From contig ML210193.1 of assembly GCA_004369085.1 (NCBI GenBank), forward strand, positions 122,680 through 186,679: a DNA stretch of 64,000 nucleotides. Direction: 5' to 3'. Of the stretch, positions 12,156 through 24,613 are shown piece after piece. The notes under the pieces are model-generated. The model saw only the letters and a program-made list of their open reading frames with translations, made no database searches and had not been told where the DNA came from. The position numbers and the translations under genes were made by a program. Within the stretch, counting starts at the first letter, position 1, and each line of letters begins with the position of its first letter. The stretch is from Coprinopsis marcescibilis (Eukaryota; Basidiomycota; Agaricomycetes; Agaricales; Psathyrellaceae).

Positions 12156-15100
12156 TCTATGCTTTACAGTAAGAAGTATGGCTTCAAGCTCATTGGAGTG
12201 GCTTCATCCATCTTTTGGCCATCTAGGGTTGACCAGGCTCTCATCAAGCATAATCTGAAGATGGTATCTGCTATATGTGGCTCTGAGAATCTTTCCTCCT
12301 TGGCTCTCATCAAGGAAACCTGGTCAGCAGAAGAAAAAGGTCTTTTCCTACTCTCTGCATTCCAACAAGGTGGCACACACTTTGCTGAGGCTGAAGACTA
12401 TTTTGGCCCAATGCTCTTTGAGCACTTCAAGAATGGCTTGGAGCATGCAAATTCCTTGGTGCCTGCCTTCATTTCAGAGCTGGGAGATGCTTCAATTGCC
12501 AATACTACAGCTGGAGCTATCATTCAAAAGTACCTTATGGACAAGCTAGGCTCTGTGCAAGATGAGCTTAACCAGCTTCAGTACCATGGACAGGGTCTGT
12601 TGGCCAAGCAGGCTCTATTCAAGTACCACCAGGCCCAAATCAAGGCTTTGTATCTGCAGCTTGGAGTGATTAGGTTCTCAGAGACCTTCAACATCTACAA
12701 GGACATCTTTGACAAACTTAAAGATGATGCCCATGTGGAGAAGGCTATCAACCAATTGGAGGCTATTTTACTCTGCATGCCAGACTCTATCCCAGGCAAA
12801 TGCCACAAGTCTGCTCATCTGGCTGGCCTATATCAGACATGCTTTGAGAAATCTGGAGATGCTCATGAGTTGAACCAGACTATCAAGCATTATGACAAGG
12901 CTGTCCAGTTGATAGATGACAAGGATCCCAAAAGGCCAGAGTACCTCAATGCTTTAACACAAAACTTGGATCAGAGGTTCCAACTCTTTGGAGGAAAGAA
13001 TGATATCATTGCTGCCATCCAGCATTGCCAAGAAGCTGTGGCCAAGGCTTCCCAAAACAATAACTCCATCCAACAAGGCCTGGCTCTTCAAGCTCTAGGT
13101 GCACTGCTCAAGAAGAAATTTGCTGCCTACTATGAACAGCTTAGTGACATCAATCAAGCAATTGGTTACTTCAAGCAGGCAGAGGGCTGTTTTCCAGCAC
13201 AGCATGCAGCAATTCCTATCATCATTGCTGATATCTCAGCCTCACACATGCTCAAGAGCAAGTACTACACCTACAAGAATCAGCCAGACATGGCTATGGC
13301 TGATGTGGAGAAGGCAATTTTGGAGTATGGCAGGATAAGGCCTGAGCCTAGCTCTGGACATATTGCATACCCTGCTCTGCAGAATGCCAAATGCAAGGCT
13401 TATGGCAAGCATTTCAAGATGGCTCAGGAGGGGACCAAGTCTCAGCTGGTGGAGGATATTGAGGAGGCTATCTTGGCTGGGGAGCAGGCTGTCAAGTACT
13501 CTCACCATACCTCCCAAGAGTGCACATATCTTCTGAACCTGGGAAAGGCTTATGCTTACAAGTACCAGCTTTCTAAAAACCAAGATGATGTTACTGAAGC
13601 TCTCTTGTGTTTGAAGACTGCAGCTGAATGTGAAGCAGCCTTGAAGATGACTAGATTCAAAGCTGCACGCAACTGGGGAAGGGTGGCTCAGAGGCAGAAT
13701 GTGAAGAAGGAGATTTTGGAGGCATACCAGCATTGCATTGGACTGTTGGCTCAGGTTGTGGGGCATGATATACCCATCTATGAGCAGCATAGGAGGTTGG
13801 AGAAGATACAGAGTGTGGTGCATGAGGCTACAAGGGTGGCTATCCAGTATGGGAAGTTGGAGAAGGCTGTGGAGTTCTTTGAAGAGGGGAGGTCTATTGT
13901 GTGGAAGCACTATATCAAGCATGATCTTATACTCCAGGAGTTGAGGAAGAAGGATCCCAAGTTGGCTAAAGAGTTTGAACAGCACTCTATCCTGGGAAAT
14001 ACTGCAGCCATCAAGGAGGAGGACTCCCAGAACTACACTGCTGCCACTGTGGACAAGTCCAAGAGTCCCAAGAAGAGTGTTGGATGGTTTCAAACACTCC
14101 TCCAGTCTGGGAAGGATTTAATGGCTAGAATTGCCAAGATTTCTGGGTTTGACAAGTTTTTAAAACCTAAAAGCTTGTCTGAACTTCAGGTTGTGGCAAA
14201 GTTTGGGCCAGTGGTTCTTCTAGCTATCACAGAGTCCACTTGTGATGCTTTGATTCTGGTGCACAAGAGCAAAACTCCAAAGCATGTGGATTTATCAAGG
14301 CATGGGATGACTTTGGCAAAAGCACAGGAGTATCAGAAGACGATGGAGGAGTTGTTGAAGGACAATAGGCTGTTGACTAGAGGAGTGGTGCTCAAACCTG
14401 CAAAGCAAGCTGATGCTGGAAAGAAAGTTGAGATTATTCTTTCTAGCATTTGGGCTCAGATAGCTTCACCTGTCATTCAGGAGCTTCTCAAGCATGTATG
14501 TGTTTTCAGCCTCTTCTTTTCTTCTATTGGTTTTGATTCATATTATAGAAGTCACAGGGTGACATGCATGTTTACTGGTGCCCTGCAGGACCACTAGCAT
14601 TCCTCCCTCTGCACTGTGCAGGAGATTACTCCAAACCTCGAGCTGAGGAGCATGTCTCCAAGCATATCATTTCCTCCTACATTCCCAACCTCTACACCCT
14701 TCTCAGATCTGTGAATCAAAGCTCCTCAGCCAAGAAGAAGGAGTTCAGACTTCTGGCCATTGCTCAGAGCAGTGATTTGCCCCAGACTGCCAAGGAGGTG
14801 GAATGTATCAAGAATATCTCAGGCAGGACTGTTGAGAAGCTAGTCAATGGAGAAGCTACCTTATCTGTGGTCAAGGACAAGCTTATGGACTGTCAGTGGG
14901 CTCATTTTGCTTGCCATGGAGTTCAAGATCCAGTGGATGGCCTGAAGAGTGCACTTATCTTGCATAACAAGGAGAAGCTAGTGTTGAAGGAGTTGATTGA
15001 TCAGAGGAGTGAGCATGCAGAGTTTGCCTACCTGTCTGCCTGCCAGACTGCTGTTGGGTACTCTGCATTGCCAGAGGAGCATGTGCATCTTGCTGCTGGG

Positions 15101-15410
15101 ATGTTGGTTGCTGGGTATAAGAGTGTTGTGGCAACTATGTGGAGTATTAGGGATGATGATGGTGTGAAGGTTGCAGAAGGTGTGTATAAAAGGTTGTTTG
15201 AGAAAGGATGGATGGAGGGTGGAAGGCCAGATCATATGAAAGTTGCCAAGGCTTTGCATGATTCTGTCCAGGAGTTGAGGGAGAGTAGCCCTGCCAAGAG
15301 GTCAGCTTTTTTGGACTGGGTGCCTTTTATTCATGTTGGTGTTTGATTTTATGGTGTGTAGTGGGCATGTACTATTAGCTGTATGTGTGTTTTGTCTTTG
15401 ACAAATTTAT
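12100..15410. other. CpG-depleted block covering the TPR-CHAT gene
   Basis: Counting by eye line by line, only three CpG dinucleotides were found between 12159 and 15346 (near 13668, 14341 and 14639), although G+C is not low. Sequence just before about 12095 and just after about 15410 is CpG-rich. TpG and CpA look abundant instead. This is the pattern left by cytosine methylation followed by deamination. Confidence 0.85.
12159..15346 (+). CDS. TPR-CHAT protease-like protein
   Basis: Two exons, 12159-14495 and 14549-15346, with a 53-nt GTATGT...TAG intron joined in phase 0, give 1,044 residues. The N-terminal two thirds are helical with many TPR-like pairs (for example ALTQNLDQRFQLFGGKNDI and LLNLGKAYAYKYQLSKNQDD). 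The C-terminal part is a CHAT domain, a caspase-like fold: WCPAGPLAFLPLHCAG, then HFACHG with the catalytic-type His at about residue 902, then YLSACQTAVG with the Cys at about 944, and MLVAGYKSVVATMWSI. Both residues of the dyad are present, so it may be an active protease. In bacteria TPR-CHAT proteins are immune effectors (Csx29 is one); the fungal role is unknown. The gene sits right after degenerate locus P and is almost free of CpG. The first residues are uncertain because no upstream exon could be tested. Confidence 0.88.
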
Positions 15411-15737
15411 CGTGGTGAATATTGAAGTGAGTTTGGCAATTTTGAAAGGTTTTTGGATGGAGGTAGGTGAAGACCGAGACGCCAAGTGTCCTTTGAAATT
15501 GTCCGAGTGATCCGTCGCGATGCGCTGCAGGAGTGCGCAATCAATCGCAGCTTTGTTGTGAACAACATCCAGGATGGAGACGCATACCCTGAGTGATGTG
15601 CGGTTGTTGTGGGCTCAGTTGTTACGATTGCGATATCGGCATCAGCGACTGTCGTTGACTCTCTTTCGTGAGAAGTGGTGCGTTTCCTTTTGCCTTTCAC
15701 CTTTCCTGAAGGCCTGACGAGCTTGAAGAAACGCCAA
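15347..15737. other. Spacer after TPR-CHAT
   Basis: CpG content returns to normal from about 15410. I searched here for the missing second half of locus P (the CGRVLG-type motif) and did not find it. It probably holds the promoter of the DUF1365 gene. Confidence 0.45.
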
Positions 15738-17680
15738 ATGAAGGATTCCTCAGCTTTGAGCGACCCATCCGAGTTCGGGGAACCTCATCTGTGGATCAGA
15801 GCGAACCCGCTTGATTATGTCGTTATCTGTTTCATAACAATTGCTCTCCTCGCAATCGCACTGAGCAAACGCTACTACTATGCCGTCTCGAAGACGTCGA
15901 ACCGCTCGAATGCAGACGACAAGGGTGCAGCTCGAGGATATCTGGTCTACTCGTCGGTCACACACGCTCGGCTTCTGCCTGTCGCTTCGAAACACTCGTT
16001 TACCTATCCCGCGCTGTACCTTTTTGTGTCTGTGAAGGCTTTGGAGGCGGGGGAGCTCGATACTGGGTTTGGTGGATGGGCTTTTGGGTATTTGAGCGCC
16101 TGGCGGAGGTTGCTTGCGGTTTCGCCGAGAGAGTGTTTGGACGATGGTGGTGGGAAGCAGCCAAATTTGGTGTTGGAGAGGCTGAGGGTTTTGTTGGAGA
16201 GTCGGGGGTATATGTCCAAGGGCGGTGGTGTGGCAGACGAAGAGGTTGTGGACGATGCGTGGATGTTGTGTATGCCCGGATTTTTGGGCAAGGCGGCGTT
16301 CAATCCGCTCACAGTGTACTTTGTGTATACGCGGACAATTGCAGCGGAAGACCAAGGTGGAGAGTTGAAGTTTGTGGTTTTGGAGATTCAAAATACGTTC
16401 GGAGAGAGTAATGTTCATGTTTTGGAGGTTGGGAAGTGCGAGGATAGCGGAGATGTTAGAACGAGAGGGTATTTGATTTTACTTGTTTACAAATGTTCGT
16501 TAGACTGATGTGTTACTGTAGGTACGACCACCAGTGGACCTTTCCTCGAGAGTTCCACGTCTCGCCGTTCAACGATAGGTCGGGGTACTACACAGTCGCC
16601 GTGAAGAGACCTACCCATCCACCGAATGGGCATTCGAGCTCGGATGCAGCTTTTCCGAGACCTTCTGTCAGTGTGCATCTCTACACGGAAAACCCCAACC
16701 ACTCTGCCCCTGTTGACGAAACCCCATCCCTATCTTCTTCCCATGCTTCGTCGTTGGCAAATCATCGAGGCGAGCTCAAGTTGACGGCACTTCTGCGGCT
16801 AACGGAAGCTGTACCGCTTTCTGGATCGTCGGTGGTGCTCCACGCGTTATCCAGGATGCCCATTGACCTTTTATTGACGATGCCGAGGATTTTGTATCAA
16901 GCCTGGATCTTGCATTACGGAAAGCCGAGGCTGAGGATTTACCTTCGACCTGACATGGCCTGGCCTCGATGGGCGAGGAATATCAGGGATGCAGCGAATT
17001 TGAAACTCAGGAAGGTGGGAGGTGGGGTGCGCTGGTTGGAAGAAGGGATGTTGGAGAAGTATGCAAGGTGGAGGGTCGAGCGATTCGTTGAGCGAAGATC
17101 GAATGCGCTGGCAGTGGCAGTTACTTTGATTCCTGCAAACCCTCTTCTGGAAATCAAGCGTTGGGAACCAAATCGAGGTGGAGAAGTGGCGGGCAACCAA
17201 AATGACGCGCATCTCGAAATCTCATATCTTTCGTCCAAGTTCTTCGCGCATCTCCTCCTCTGTCCAACGGCACGGCACGCCCTCCTCCTTGGCTGTGATG
17301 CTGAAAAACAGTTTGGGGTTTCGTCAAGGCGACTATTCTATGAGGTGTTCTCTGGAGACGACGAAGTGGCATCGAGAAGGCGCTGGTCTCCTTCGCAATC
17401 AACGAGGTTGAAGAACCTGCCTTCTTCGTTTGTTAACGTGGAGGGCGAGGTTCCAGGCCAGCACTTTCTCGACGGTTCGTGGCTTTTTGGCGTGTTGGAT
17501 TCGCTGGTTATTGTTTTGCTGTCCTGGCTGGGTGGCTTCGAGAAGTGGGTGTTTTCGTCGACGAAGGTTAACCTTGTGGAAGGGACTGTGCCTTGGTTAG
17601 CTTGGGATAGGGCTGCAAAGCATGGGTCATTGCATCAGATTAAAATACACATAGGTAGTGAGAGACATGAAGAATTGTAG
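15738..17680 (+). CDS. DUF1365 family protein
   Basis: Two exons, 15738-16468 and 16522-17680, with a GTATTT...TAG intron that joins RTRG to YDHQW in frame. A hydrophobic helix near residues 17-37 (YVVICFITIALLAIALS) suggests a membrane anchor. Family-like motifs follow: HARLLPVASKHSFTYPALYL, FNPLTVYFVYT, LEIQNTFGE and FHVSPFNDRSGYY. In bacteria DUF1365 genes usually sit beside cyclopropane-fatty-acid synthase genes, so a lipid-related role is often assumed but its reaction is not established. No synthase gene is adjacent here. An upstream in-frame GTG at 15675 is not used because a good ATG follows. Confidence 0.8.
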
Positions 17681-17882
17681 TTAAACGTGGCACAACTATA
17701 GATGTCGATAAATACGGGGTTAGAGATCAGTCGAGTCACAGGTGTCTATGATGGACAACGCAACCCATTGTTGCTTCCTTTCTGCTACCTTGCCTTTGTT
17801 ACCCTCTCTCGAATGTCCGTATAGTTGTCGCTCCTTATTTTCTTTTTAATTTCGTTGGTTACTCGGGGATGAGCATCGTAAA

Positions 17883-20800
17883 ATGTTCAGACCACCGCCA
17901 ATGACGCACGCCAGCATTCCTCACCAGAACCACCATGTCCAGCCTCATTACGCGACTTACACCCAGCAATCGGTGTCTGTTCCCACTTATATCCAGAAAC
18001 CCGGCGCCAATCACGCGGTTTCTTCTAATCAGCCTCCATACACTGGCTTGAACAGCAATGGAAGGACTTACAGCTCGCCCAATCCAGCACCTTTGAAATC
18101 GTACAGAAAGGCTCAGAATCCTCAGCAACCACAGTATACTCAGCCATACCAGCAACCAGTACCGCAATTCGTTCTCTGCGACTCTCCAGGTCGTAATACG
18201 TCGTCGTTGCCCCCAGGGACAGCGACGATGGCCTACATGAATGGCAATATCCCGCCTGGAGGGCCACACTACGCGTATCAATATCACCAGTACCCGCAGC
18301 CCAACCCTCAAGGCTGGTATTCGTACCCTTTGCAGCCCCCGCCTCAGTATATCGCCTATGCTGCCACAGGGCTACCGTACCCGCCAGTACCCCCGCCAGG
18401 CTTCAATGGGCCACCGATGCTCCAGGTTCCTCCTCATTATCCACAGCATACGTCGCTTAGCCCCCACCAGCATCTTCACCCACTCCCAACAAGTCCTATG
18501 TCGAGTGCCAATCTTTCACCTGTCCATTCTCCGTACCACAGCACAGGCCCTTTGTTGAGCCCTGGTCACCACATCATACCACCTCGATCGCCACCTGGAC
18601 TGGCCAAACCAAATCATCTTCCACCACCTGCTCAATACGGCAATGGACATCCAGCCCAAACGTACCATCCGCCACCTTCCTCAGGCAATACAGGCCATCA
18701 GAGGCACAACGACAACGGTGCAGCACCCCCTGCCCAACACTGGCCTTCTCTGCCAGGTCAATCGATCAATGCCGGGTCTTCGTCTACGTTCTCTACTACA
18801 GAGATACACGACTTTTGGAAGTCCCGGTTGGCCCCCTTACCCGGGTTCGTTTCTCGACCTGACCTCGTCGCGAGGAATGGGGTGCAGAAAGCTCCGGACG
18901 CGGGTCGAGCTTCTAGTGCGGTCACTATCAAGCATCCCTTGACTTTTTTGAAGAAGGATGCTACGAAGGGTGGCGTCGCTGTGAATGTGGACGCGAAAGG
19001 GGCTAGCACTGACGCTGACGGGGTAACGAAGAACGCTCAGCCTAAATCGAATGCTACGCCGCTGAGGGCATCCAAGAGGCTGTCGTTGTTGCCTCCGATG
19101 TCATTTATGGTCGCGATGTCAGAGGTAGAAGGGAAGGAAAGTGGTGGGAGCCCTGGGTTGAGTGGTTCGAGTCCAAAAGGCTCTCCGTCAGTACCTGTTG
19201 GAGATGAGGGTATTCCTATTTTGTCGCCCATTAGCGAAGGTGACGAAGAAGTGGAAGTACCAGCCCCTGAAGAAGCTCGACGAGGGAAAGCGGACGACAG
19301 TGCAGAAACACAAGCCGAGGTATGCGTTATTAGCCTGCCTCTTTGATATCTCAATTTACGCTCTTTCGTAGGCGGTGCTCTCACCGATCGAAGAAACACC
19401 TTTGGATATATATGTACGTTTATCGCTGCTTTAATAAATCCAGTAAACTAATTGTATTCACAAATTTCTCAGGCGGATCCGTTCATTCCTCAGTGGCTCA
19501 GAGATGTACAGACTCAGCCCCATTCCTTATCGCCAGTCCCCCCAATTCCAGTCTTCCCATCTACTTCGTACCTTCAAAGTTTCCTGACACAGAAAATGGT
19601 TGACGATACAATGAAGAAAATAATGAGTTTGGCCTTGATATCTTCTCCGCCGCCACCTCCGCCTCCCCGTATCCTGCCTCGCTTGGCCCCATCCTCGCCT
19701 TCGTCTCCTATCAGTCCAGTGCTCAAGCGGTATTCGGCCAGCATCCCACCGCTGGCCCCTCATTCGTACTATGCCCATTTCGTCCATATCTTGCGATGGG
19801 AACTGGACTCCCTCGCGAAGCAGAAAGAGAATATCGTCTTATGGAAGGCCGAAACCCAGGTGGTTGATTGGGATTCCAGCACCTTTCGGGTGTATGTTCC
19901 GAATGTGCGCGGTGATATGGATTTTGGTGGGCGGATTGCGGTGGGTGATTTGGTGCATTTGAGGGAGGTTGAGGAGTGGTCGGAGAAGACGAAGGCCGGC
20001 CCGGAGGCGAAGGAGGAGGTGGAGGTTGTTTTGGGTCGGGGCACGCTCCGGGCTTTCGAGGCAAGAGTGACTGTTGTTCGGAGGAGAGAGGGTCTTGTTC
20101 GTAAGTCTCATTCGGTTTGCTTGATTTAGCTGTAGCAACGCCTAATGGATGTGACTTTAGATATTTTCAGTCCGACGCTTAAGAGGTACATCCAGACTTA
20201 CGCCGACGCTGCCTTGGCTACCCAGTTTACCGACGGATTCCCGGCTTTCTCGCCAGAAGACTCTTTGCCTTATCAATTCAATGTCACGTTTATGCTCAAT
20301 TCTCAGCCATATTGCAACATGGAGCATGCTTTGGCTACCATTTCCAGTCTGTCGTGCATTGAAGCTGATCCTCCCGACTCGGCATCTGGAAATAGGCCGT
20401 CGTATGCTCAAACGTTGCAGAAGAAGACTCTGAATGGGAAAGTACAGTCGCCGGTGGGTGTGGATTCAAACGCCAATACAAGTAGCGATGCGGCGACCGG
20501 TCCTGTTGATCCTGTTGGTATCAACTTGATACAGCATTGGCTGTTCCCAGAGGAAGAGCAGCTGCGAACATGTCCACCTTATATGATTGGGGATGGAGTG
20601 ATCAAGCCAGTGGATTGGGTAGATAAGGGGTTGAATGACGAACAGAAGGTTTGTTTGTTTAATCCCAGTTAGTTGTCTGGTGTGCTGATGTATATTGGGT
20701 GCTGCAGTCGGCTGTCACTTCGATTACAATGTTCCAATCCCCCGTCCCACATTTGATTAGAGGCCCACCTGGAACCGGTAAAACTCGGTGAGTAACCCTC

Positions 20801-22755
20801 GTCGATGCCTTTGATTCACGAATGTTTTATACGCATTTCGCAGTACTGTCGTTGAACTGGTGTTGCAAATCCTTCGAGTCCAGCCTCAAGCCAAGATCTT
20901 GCTATGTGCACCCTCCAATCCTGCAACGGACACGCTTGTCCAGCGTCTCAAGAGCCACTTGCCCCCCAAGGACATGTTCAGGCTCAACGATCAGAACAGG
21001 ACTTTCCAGGAAGTTCCTCCGGAGATCCGACAATACTGCTGTGAGTGTTCAACCTTTCCTCTATGTTTGCCGTGAATCCTTTGCTGACTGAAATCTACGC
21101 TGACCAGATATGGAAAACGACAAATTTTCGTTGCCGGCCTGGAAGACATTGCTCAAGTACCGAGTGGTGGTTACGTCGTGTTTGGATGCGAATATTCTTT
21201 CGGCGGCGCAGCTTACCAACTTGTCGCTTATGTCGCTGGAGGACGAGCTGATGACTGCGTTGCATCCGAGAAGAACTGCTGTTACCAAGCTTGTGATTGA
21301 ACCCCACTGGACACATTTGGTGATCGACGAGGTGTGTTTTTCTTCATTCTGAAATTTCATATAGAGAGATTGAGCTTGGGATAGGCTGCACAAGGCTCTG
21401 AGCCTGAGCTCGCGATACCCATCTCGGTTGTTATACCGCAAGCGAAGCATGTTGGGAAGGCGGCGTTTGTTCCTCAGCTCGTGTTGTGTGGTGACCCTAA
21501 CCAGCGTATGCACCTTACCCTCATCGTACCTCCTCCAACTGCTGACGTCACATAAAGTTGGACCAATTGTCACATCTGAAGAAGCTCGAGCTGCTGAACT
21601 TGATGTTTCATTGCTGGAACGTCTCTTCGAACGACCGTTGTATTCTCAATCTACACGGGCAGGCAGAAAATCGAGTGTTACTGGATACCCGGCTATTTCG
21701 GCTTCTCCTAACAATCCTGCCGCCATGATCAAGCCTTTCACTAATTTGGTTAAAGTAAGTGTTTCGTCTCGCTTTTGTTGCTGGAAAGGTGTTGATGTGT
21801 TGTGCAACTCTAGAATTATCGAAGTCATCCTGTCATTTTGATGCCGCCTTCTGCGATATTCTACAACGATACGTTGCAGCCTTATGCGACGAACAGTGGG
21901 GTGACGTGGAATGGCCTTCCGGTGCCGCATCTTCCCCTCAAGTTTGTGGGTCACGATCTGCCTGATGCTACCAATGACGAGGTCCGTGTTTTGTAACCTT
22001 TACCGATCCTTCAAAAGGTCTCACTAACCTTGCCTCACACTCAGCGAGCGACGTGGTACAACAGAGGAGAGATCCGCAAGATAGTTGACATAATCAAATC
22101 GATGCTTGCTGACAATATACTGTGCACCCCGCCTCTGCGACCTGCGGATGTGGGAGTTATGGCGCCGTGGAGGGAACAGGTGTGGAAGCTGCGAGAGGAG
22201 CTGAGGAAGGAGAAGCTGAATGCGGTGGATGTGGGGACTGTTGAGGATTTCCAGGGGAGGGAGAGTAGGGTTGTTATTATTTCGTGTGTGAGGTCGAATC
22301 CGAGGTTTTTGGAAGAGGATGGGAGGAGGGGGTTGGGGTTGTTCCATGAGAGGAAGAGGTATGTCGTTTTCTTTTGCTTGTAAGGTTTTGAGTGATGTTG
22401 ATTGATGGGTGTGTTTGGTGTAGGATGAATGTTGCGATTACACGTGCGAAGGAGCTGTTGGTCGTCGTTGGGAATGGGGGTCTCTTGCAGCGTGATCCGT
22501 ATTGGAAGAGTTTCTTGCAGTTTGCGATTCGGAATAAGTTGTGAGTTGGAGTACGATGGGTCGGTTTAGTATGATTGCTGATTTGTTATTTCGGTTCACA
22601 GGTATGTTGGGCCGGAGCTCAATCTTGAAGTCGATGGCAACTACATTTCGCGATTGGAATCTGAACTCTTGCATTCGGGTGATACTGACCTTGACCCTGA
22701 GGAGCAGGGTATGTTGGCCGCGGGTGGTGTTGTGCGAGGAGTTTTGAATGAGTAG
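17883..22755 (+). CDS. MOV10/SDE3-like superfamily 1 RNA helicase
   Basis: A multi-exon gene giving roughly 1,450 residues. The first exon (to about 19320) is Pro/Gln/Ser-rich and probably disordered. The middle part contains ADPFIPQWLRDVQ and a beta-rich region. The helicase core begins at about 20700 with Walker A GPPGTGKT (from 20762, split by an intron after ACT CG), ILLCAPSNPATDTL (motif Ia), VVTSCLDA, Walker B LVIDEAAQGSEPE, LVLCGDPNQLGP (motif III), LVKNYRSHP (motif IV), VGTVEDFQGRE (motif V) and MNVAITRAKELLVVVG (motif VI). This set is that of UPF1-like helicases; DEAAQGSEPE favours the MOV10/SDE3/Armitage branch, which acts in RNA silencing. A NAM7-like helicase is the main alternative. 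The start at 17883 is the first ATG of the long frame. Confidence 0.85.
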
Positions 22756-23224
22756 CTGCCTCCTCTAGGATTTGTCTTTCACGCTCGTTTGTTTTGGGTC
22801 TCGGCGTTATTTCTTGCGCTGTATTCGTATTCGTTCTGTTTTTTGGTCTCTCAGTCACGTTCTCTCCATCTTTCGTGTACGTTTATGTTATACCTTTGTC
22901 GCTGCATATGATTTGCTTCTTGCCCCTGCATACTATTCGTTCCGTATAACAGTTATAATCAAGTTTTGATACACCGTTCTTGTGATTAGTTTTTGCTCCG
23001 TATATACTGTCCTTACCTGACTTGTTACTCCATTATCGAGGTGTTCTTCCTGTGTAAATACATTGGAACCTGGCCGTTGTGTTAAATGCAGCATGCTGCC
23101 AACTGACCCACCAAGAGCTGGAGAAGTGCTTGAGATAATCAAAGATTTAGATTGGCGTCCAGGTAAATTGGGTATGTATTATTGTACGGTAAGTCGTCGG
23201 GTTCACGGGAGGGATAGAAAAGAG
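22756..23224. other. Tail-to-tail spacer
   Basis: T-rich region between the helicase stop and the SPRY gene stop. It presumably holds both 3' UTRs; nothing else was recognised. Confidence 0.5.
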
Positions 23225-24203
23225 CTACATGCTGTAGGCAGGTAGTTCTGGATCAAAGTCGGATGAGGTTCCAACGATCTTGCCAACATGGCCCTCTACT
23301 CTCCAGGCCCATTCGTTTCCTTCCTTCCACCGGACCATGTCTCCTCCAAAGTTGACCTCGAATTCACAAGCACCCTCGACGCCGATGGCAGCAAAGACGT
23401 CGTACTGGTGGCGGGGGAGGTATATGCCACTGAAGGCGTTTGGCAGACGGATGCCATTGTAGGTGTAGAACAAGGCGCCGATGGCAAATTCATAGCCGCA
23501 GCCGATGATGTCGCCAGGTTTGACCTGGGATACGAGGTTCTGGTCGACATAGTCTCGTCCACCGTCCGGGTCCTCGAAGAATTTGCGGAGATCGTCGAGG
23601 TGCCATCCAGCGCTGAGCCTGTTCCAACCGGGCATGCGCCATGCTGGGTAGGGTCTGCATGAGGTCCCGATTGCGATGAAGCCGTCCATGCGGTGGATGG
23701 TGATTTCGTAGTAGACGCCTGTCTTCCCGTGGACGTCGTAGAGGCCTGCGAGCAGTGGGAGGGTGCTGAGGAGGCAAGTGTCCTTGCAGTTTGCGTCTGT
23801 CTGCACGCGGACGACGCCGAGGCTGCCCTTGGTTTCGCCTGGATTGTCGATCCGGCCTGAGAAGCGGGCGGTGTTGGGGTTCTCGATTGTCCATGCTTTG
23901 CATCCGACTTCTGTGATGTAGTCGACGGCTACGGATGGGAGCATGCGAGGAGCGTTTGGGGGGAATTCGTTGCAAAAGTCTTCTGCCCTTTGGTACTCGT
24001 CGTCGGTTGCTTCGTTGAATTTACCGAATTGGTGCTAGCGGGGAGGTCATTTGAGAAGATTTGGGCAGGAGAAGGGTGATATTTACGACGGCTTCTGGTG
24101 CTGGAGCCCAAGCGGGAGGTGCTGCATCTGAGCTTCCCCCGGCTTGTCCTGAGCCTCCGGTGTGTTCCTTGACTTTGGATTTGAGTTTCGTAAAGAGGCC
24201 CAT
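23225..24203 (-). CDS. SPRY-domain protein
   Basis: Two exons: the first, 24203 down to about 24091, encodes MGLFTKLKSKVKEHTG and a Gly/Ala/Pro-rich linker. A GTAAAT...TAG intron joins in phase 0 to HQFGKFNEATDDEYQ. The rest reads as a SPRY (B30.2-like) fold: GVYYEITIHRMDGFIAIGTS, GWHLDDLRKFFED, VKPGDIIGCGYEF and LFYTYNGIRLP, which are the usual ligand-platform segments. Fungal proteins of this type include ubiquitin-ligase adaptors and Ran-binding-like proteins. No transmembrane segment is visible, so it is probably cytosolic. It diverges from APC1 with a 410-bp spacer. Confidence 0.85.
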
Positions 24204-24613
24204 CCTGTTGTCAGAGGTGGATACTGTACGCAGTCAAGATGCGCAAAGCTGTAAACCGTGGCAGGGGCTGGTGCGCGAAACTGGATGTGCCAAGTGGTGG
24301 CGGCGCAGTGGCAGCTACAACATGATTCCAATTCCCCAGCTGAGTTTACTTGTCGAATACGCACATGGCCAACACACGGTTCCACAGTACATTATTTGAA
24401 AAGATAATGGAAGTGGTCACTGTCAAGAGGCTCGAGTACTATGCTAGTTCTCTGTTAGCATGAAGCCGATCAAGCCGGTACCTTGTTTGAATCTAAAGCC
24501 GTTGACATTACTGACAAGCACTGGCATGCAACGCGATTGGCGCTCATGTTGTCTCCCAATGCTTCGACCGGCATGTCGTAGCCACCTTTCTTCCTCTTTT
24601 TTCTCTTTCTTTC
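24204..24613. promoter_or_regulatory. Divergent promoter region SPRY/APC1
   Basis: Spacer between two outward-facing starts. A pyrimidine tract (about 24587-24613) lies directly before the APC1 ATG and fits a basidiomycete transcription start region. Confidence 0.4.

Noticed and set aside
13242..14093. 283-residue minus-strand frame inside TPR-CHAT
   Set aside because: Antisense shadow of the CHAT gene; the long open length is explained by the codon bias and CpG loss of the sense strand.
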